The notes under the pieces were generated by a model, which saw nothing but the letters and a program-made list of their open reading frames with translations, had not been told where the DNA came from and made no database searches. From JBNLBT01 sp050303435 (GTDB taxonomy: Bacteria > Pseudomonadota > Gammaproteobacteria > Xanthomonadales > Marinicellaceae): DNA of 9,509 bases. The stretch lies in NCBI GenBank assembly GCA_050303435.1, contig JBNLBT010000119.1:1-9509 (forward strand), written 5' to 3'. This document shows, in pieces, positions 6,747-9,509 of the stretch (the stretch's first letter is position 1; each line of letters opens with the position of its first letter). Position numbers and translations under genes: made by a program.

Positions 6747-6775
6747 TTGTGAGTGCCTGAGCGCGGCGGTACAAT
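6747..6775 (+). promoter_or_regulatory. Predicted sigma-70 promoter of the ftsY operon
   Basis: TTGTGA (6747-6752) and TACAAT (6770-6775) are spaced by 17 bases; the -10 matches at 5 of 6 and the -35 at 4 of 6. A better-looking TTGACT at 6742-6747 is 22 bases from the -10, too far to be its partner. The start would be near 6782, leaving a leader of about 60 bases that contains a small GC hairpin (6804-6808 with 6813-6817, GCCCG/CGGGC). Confidence 0.55.
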
Positions 6776-6843
6776 GCCCAGAAGGCATACACTCAAGCAG
6801 CGCGCCCGGTGCCGGGCTGGCAATCAAGACACAAGGCGGATCC

Positions 6844-7857
6844 ATGATCAAATTTTTCAAAAAAAAGGACGGCGGCAAAAAAGCCGCAGCAGACACGCAA
6901 CAAAACCCGCCGGCAGAAGCGCAGCTGGAGGCTGCAGAAAATCAGCAAAGCGTGCAGCCGCTGGAACAGAAACTGAGCAAGTCGCAAGGCAACTTCGGCA
7001 AGAAAATGCGCCAGCTGTTTGCCCTGCGCAAAAAGATTGACGACGATCTGTTTGAAGAAGTGGAAACCACGCTGTTGATGGCGGACGTGGGCGCGGCGGC
7101 AACGCTGCGCATCGTCGATGAAATCACCCAGTCGGTGAAACGCCGGCAGCTGGACAACGCCGAGGCGGTGTTCGATGCCCTGCGCGAGAAACTGACGGCA
7201 TTGGCGAAGCGCGTTGAACAGCCGCTGGTGATCGATGACAGCAAAAAACCGTTCGTCATTCTGGTGGTCGGCGTTAACGGCGTGGGCAAAACCACCACCA
7301 TCGCCAAGCTGGCCCATCAGTTCAAGGCGCAGGGCAAAAAAGTCATGCTCGCGGCCGGCGACACATTCCGTGCCGCGGCGGTCAACCAGTTGAAAACCTG
7401 GGGTGAGCGCGCCGATGTGCCGGTGATCGCACAGGAGACCGGCGCCGACTCGGCCTCAGTTATTTTCGATGCCATGAACGCCGCGCAGGCGCGCGGCATG
7501 GATGTGTTGATTGCCGACACCGCCGGGCGCCTGCACACGCAATCCAATCTGATGCAGGAATTGCAGAAAATTGGTCGGGTGATGGGCAAGAACGACCCCG
7601 AAGCGCCGCACGAAACCCTGATCGTGGTGGACGGCGGCACCGGTCAAAACGCCATCTCACAGGTGCGCGAATTCAATCAGGCCAACGCCTTGAGCGGCAT
7701 CGTCATCACCAAATTGGACGGCACCGCCAAAGGCGGCGTGCTGTTCAATCTGGCACATGAATTCGGTCTGCCGGTGCGCGCCATCGGCGTCGGCGAAGGC
7801 GCCGCCGACCTGCGCCCGTTCAATGCCGCTGAATTCGTTGACGCGCTGTTGAGCTGA
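6844..7857 (+). CDS. ftsY: Signal recognition particle receptor FtsY
   Basis: A 337-residue GTPase that docks SRP-bound ribosomes at the inner membrane and delivers membrane proteins to SecYEG. The N-terminal A region (about 1-45) is short and rich in Lys, Gln and Ala, with a basic start (MIKFFKKKDGGKK) suited to lipid contact; in E. coli the region is much longer and acidic. The helical N domain follows (about 48-125), then the G domain: G1 GVNGVGKTTTIAKLA (143-157), DTFRAAAVNQL (173-183), G3 DTAGR (225-229), G4 TKLDG (289-293) and the closing GVGEGAADLRPF (315-326). One unusual detail is VVDGGTGQNA, where VDA-x-TGQNA is commoner. I chose ATG 6844 because AAGGCGGA lies just before it and the leader upstream (open to 6727) overlaps the promoter and is not FtsY-like. 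mutY follows after 2 bases. Confidence 0.96.
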   Translation: MIKFFKKKDGGKKAAADTQQNPPAEAQLEAAENQQSVQPLEQKLSKSQGNFGKKMRQLFALRKKIDDDLFEEVETTLLMADVGAAATLRIVDEITQSVKRRQLDNAEAVFDALREKLTALAKRVEQPLVIDDSKKPFVILVVGVNGVGKTTTIAKLAHQFKAQGKKVMLAAGDTFRAAAVNQLKTWGERADVPVIAQETGADSASVIFDAMNAAQARGMDVLIADTAGRLHTQSNLMQELQKIGRVMGKNDPEAPHETLIVVDGGTGQNAISQVREFNQANALSGIVITKLDGTAKGGVLFNLAHEFGLPVRAIGVGEGAADLRPFNAAEFVDALLS

Positions 7858-7859
7858 GC

Positions 7860-8894
7860 GTGGCCGGCGCCAGGGACCACAACACATCGAGTGATGCAGG
7901 CACGGATTTTGCCGCCGCGCTGGCGCACTGGCACGGGCGCCACGGACGCCACCATCTGCCCTGGCAACACGCCGCGCCGTATCACGTGTGGTTGTCGGAA
8001 ATCATGTTGCAGCAAACCCAGGTGGTCAAGGTGCTGGAGTATTTTCAGCGCTTCATTGAGCGCCTGCCGGACATTCATGCACTGGCTACAGCCGACGAAG
8101 CCGAGGTGCTGGCGCTGTGGTCGGGGCTGGGCTATTACAACCGCGCGCGCAATCTGCAGCGCGCCGCGCAGCAGTGCATGCAGCACCACGGCGGCGATCT
8201 GCCGGCCGATTTCGATGCCCTGATGGCCTTGCCCGGCATCGGCCGTTCGACCGCCGGGGCAATTTTGTCGCTGGCCTTCAATCGCCCGTGGCCGATACTT
8301 GATGGCAACGTTAAACGCGTGCTGGCGCGCTGCTTCAAGGTGCGCGGCGATCTGAACAAGGCCGCGCAACAAAAACGCCTGTGGTCATTGGCGGAAAAAC
8401 ACCTGAACCTCAGCGATCCGCGCACCCACAACCAGGCCCTGATGGACCTCGGTGCGATGTGTTGCACCCGGCATTCACCGCGTTGCACGCAATGCCCCCT
8501 GTTTGGCCAGTGCCGCGCGCACGCCGAAGGACTGACGGAAGTCATCCCGCAAGCGCGGCGCAAAATCAACAAACAAACGCTGCAGATGCACACTGTGCTG
8601 CTGCGGCGGGGTGAGCGGATCGCGCTGGTGCGGCGCGACGCCGATTCGATCTGGCCGAGGTTGTGGTTTACGCCATTGCTGGCCGAGGACGAGGCCAAAG
8701 ATCTGGGCGCGCGGCTCAGCGCGGTGATCACCCACGAACTGACACACCGGCGCATCGAGATGACGGTGTATACTCTGCGCGCGGAGCAGTTGCCCCAAGC
8801 CAGCCTCGATGAGCTGCACTGGATCGACCGCAGTGAACTGAACCAACACCCGCACCCGCGGGCCCTGACAAAAATACTGGAACACCATGAGTAA
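7860..8894 (+). CDS. mutY: Adenine DNA glycosylase
   Basis: MutY removes adenine mispaired with 8-oxoguanine or G, preventing G:C to T:A mutations. The 344-residue protein has the catalytic Glu47 in LSEIMLQQTQ, the helix-hairpin-helix LPGIGRSTA (124-132), catalytic Asp148 in ILDGNVKRVLAR, and the [4Fe-4S] ligands C202-x6-C209-x2-C212-x5-C218. The C-terminal Nudix-like domain (about 240-344) reads 8-oxoguanine; at the E. coli FSH loop (Ser308-His309) it has ELTHRR, a Thr-His variant. Length is near the 350 of E. coli. The start is GTG at 7860, two bases after the ftsY stop; no in-frame ATG occurs before the conserved catalytic helix, and no strong Shine-Dalgarno is present, so coupling to ftsY is likely. 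The last 8 bases overlap yggX. Confidence 0.96.
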   Translation: MAGARDHNTSSDAGTDFAAALAHWHGRHGRHHLPWQHAAPYHVWLSEIMLQQTQVVKVLEYFQRFIERLPDIHALATADEAEVLALWSGLGYYNRARNLQRAAQQCMQHHGGDLPADFDALMALPGIGRSTAGAILSLAFNRPWPILDGNVKRVLARCFKVRGDLNKAAQQKRLWSLAEKHLNLSDPRTHNQALMDLGAMCCTRHSPRCTQCPLFGQCRAHAEGLTEVIPQARRKINKQTLQMHTVLLRRGERIALVRRDADSIWPRLWFTPLLAEDEAKDLGARLSAVITHELTHRRIEMTVYTLRAEQLPQASLDELHWIDRSELNQHPHPRALTKILEHHE

Positions 8895-9156
8895 AGTGCA
8901 TTGCATCAAATACGGCGCCGAGCAGGACGCCATCCCCTACACACCGTACCCGGGCGAACTGGGCCGGCGCATCGCCGAGAACGTCGGCCTGAAGTTCTGG
9001 CAGGAATGGCTGGCGCAGCAGACCATGCTGATCAATGAAAACCACTATTCGCCGATCGACCCGGAACACCGCGCCATCCTGGAACGGGCGATGCAGGCTT
9101 TCCTGTTCGAAGGGCAGGATGAAAGACCGGCCGGTTACGTGCCGCCCGAAGAGTAA
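8887..9156 (+). CDS. yggX: Fe(2+)-trafficking / oxidative damage protection protein YggX
   Basis: An 89-residue cytoplasmic protein of the YggX family, linked in enteric bacteria to resistance to superoxide and to protection or repair of Fe-S clusters. Family landmarks are the early cysteine (Cys6, equivalent to Cys7 of E. coli), YPGELGRRI (21-29), WQEWLAQQTMLINE (38-51), the HRAILE segment (61-66) and FLFEG (72-76). Length is normal. ATG 8887 lies within the final codons of mutY (8-base overlap), so its translation is probably coupled to that of mutY, an Fe-S enzyme. mutY-yggX is a conserved gammaproteobacterial pair. The precise biochemical role of the family (iron carrier or Fe-S protectant) is still debated. 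Confidence 0.95.
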   Translation: MSKVHCIKYGAEQDAIPYTPYPGELGRRIAENVGLKFWQEWLAQQTMLINENHYSPIDPEHRAILERAMQAFLFEGQDERPAGYVPPEE

Positions 9157-9197
9157 AGCTGCCTGGGCTGCGGCGCGGAAAATTGCGTTCAATTTGA

Positions 9198-9226
9198 TTG
9201 ACAGCCCCCGGGCGGATTATTATAAT
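9198..9226 (+). promoter_or_regulatory. Consensus sigma-70 promoter of tRNA-Phe
   Basis: TTGACA (9198-9203) and TATAAT (9221-9226) are both perfect consensus hexamers at the ideal 17-base spacing. The start would fall near 9233, about 12 bases before the mature tRNA. The stretch right after the -10 (CCCCGG) is GC-rich, the type of discriminator that makes stable-RNA promoters sensitive to ppGpp. An A/T-rich patch lies upstream (about 9178-9197). It lies 41 bases past the yggX stop, so the tRNA is transcribed independently. Confidence 0.88.
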
Positions 9227-9244
9227 CCCCGGTTCCTGATTGAT

Positions 9245-9320
9245 GGCCAGTTAGCTCAGTCGGTAGAGCAGGGGATTGAAAATCCCCGTGTCCGTGGTTC
9301 GATTCCGCGACTGGCCACCA
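9245..9320 (+). tRNA. tRNA-Phe (anticodon GAA)
   Basis: A complete 76-base cloverleaf. The acceptor arms are GGCCAGT (9245-9251) and ACTGGCC (9310-9316); the D stem is GCTC/GAGC (9254-9257 with 9266-9269); the anticodon stem is GGGGA/TCCCC (9271-9275 with 9283-9287) around the loop TTGAAAA, with anticodon GAA at 9278-9280. The variable loop is GTGTC and the T arm is CGTGG-TTCGATT-CCGCG with one G-U pair. The discriminator is A and the CCA end is encoded (9318-9320). All stems pair fully. No clear terminator follows. Confidence 0.98.
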
Positions 9321-9509
9321 TCTTTGAATCCCATCCCCATTCTCTCATTCCCTGAATTTTATTAATCTAAGTAGAAATTTATCTTCAGAAATAATTTTTT
9401 AAAAAGATTATTACTGGCGTGGATACACTTTTTTGCATGGAGAATCATTCGCATCAATTTGTAAAAGCCAAATGTTTTCAAACTGAATATTTTTATTCAT
9501 ATTGCGATG
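9321..9509. other. AT-rich region 3' of tRNA-Phe, possible border of an integrated element
   Basis: Directly after the tRNA the sequence is first pyrimidine-rich (9321-9355) and then strongly AT-rich: by hand count 39 of the 149 bases from 9361 are G or C (about 26%), against roughly 60% elsewhere. It contains an imperfect AT palindrome (9390-9395 AATAAT with 9407-9412 ATTATT, joined by T and A runs) and one short frame open to the end. No integrase, second tRNA fragment or clear terminator is visible in these 189 bases. Confidence 0.6.
9437..9509 (+). CDS. Possible start of an unidentified protein, cut by the window end
   Basis: From ATG 9437 the frame reads 24 codons without a stop to the window edge, starting MENHSHQFVKAKCF and continuing with several aromatic residues. 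In DNA this AT-rich a stop would be expected within a few tens of codons, so the evidence for a real gene is weak. There is no good Shine-Dalgarno before it. I do not recognise the family. If real, it belongs to the low-GC segment and not to the neighbouring core genes. Confidence 0.25.
   Translation, partial: MENHSHQFVKAKCFQTEYFYSYCD

Noticed and set aside
6742..6747. TTGACT considered as the -35 box of the ftsY promoter
   Set aside because: It is 22 bases from the TACAAT box; TTGTGA at 6747-6752 gives the proper 17-base spacing.
8740..8770. Loss of the MutY FSH loop as a sign of an inactive glycosylase
   Set aside because: A Leu-Thr-His version of this loop is, from general knowledge, common in bacterial MutY proteins, and all catalytic and cluster residues are present.
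9035..9355. Open frame running from inside yggX through the tRNA-Phe gene
   Set aside because: It is out of frame with yggX and covers the tRNA promoter and the whole tRNA, so it cannot be a real gene.
9390..9412. AT palindrome after the tRNA considered as its terminator
   Set aside because: The stem is only A-T pairs plus one G-T, the T-run lies in the middle instead of after the stem, and the following bases are ACTGGCG.

Overview
The window is a gene-dense piece of chromosome, roughly 60% GC by eye, from a gammaproteobacterium outside the enteric group. This placement rests on close resemblance of RsmD, CoaD, YfhL-type ferredoxin, MutY, YggX and FtsY to gammaproteobacterial versions, and on the linked order ftsY-mutY-yggX-tRNA-Phe. 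I cannot name a genus. Apart from the last ~170 bases it looks like core genome, and I see no phage, transposon, CRISPR or obvious defence system.

Layout. (1) Bases 2-781 hold the 3' end of glyS, running rightward. (2) A 134-base gap between convergent genes carries small hairpins, the best a perfect 12-bp stem. (3) Bases 916-6673 are seven leftward genes, in transcription order rsmD, coaD, a yfhL-like 2[4Fe-4S] ferredoxin, ggt, a metallo-beta-lactamase-fold hydrolase, a MAPEG membrane protein and a lipoprotein alkaline phosphatase. Every junction is an overlap or a 1-base gap, so they form one translationally coupled operon. (4) Bases 6674-6843 are a divergent promoter region. (5) Bases 6844-9156 are three tightly packed rightward genes: ftsY, mutY and yggX. 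(6) A perfect consensus sigma-70 promoter drives a tRNA-Phe(GAA) gene at 9245-9320. (7) Just past the tRNA the composition falls to about 26% G+C (39 of the last 149 bases), and a short reading frame runs off the end.

How the genes work together. The left operon starts with ribosome maturation (rsmD) and coenzyme A synthesis (coaD), then an electron carrier, and ends with exported or membrane hydrolases. The ggt, MBL and MAPEG genes could form a glutathione or glutathione-conjugate module, but this is inference from family membership and adjacency. The right operon joins co-translational membrane targeting (ftsY) to oxidative DNA-damage avoidance (mutY) and iron/oxidative-stress handling (yggX); mutY-yggX is a common gammaproteobacterial pair and both products relate to Fe-S chemistry.

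The points most worth following are the abrupt compositional edge at the tRNA-Phe 3' end, which may be the border of an integrated element, and the alkaline phosphatase, whose active-site and extra metal-site residues look like animal enzymes more than E. coli PhoA. I did not find a convincing previously undescribed system inside the window.
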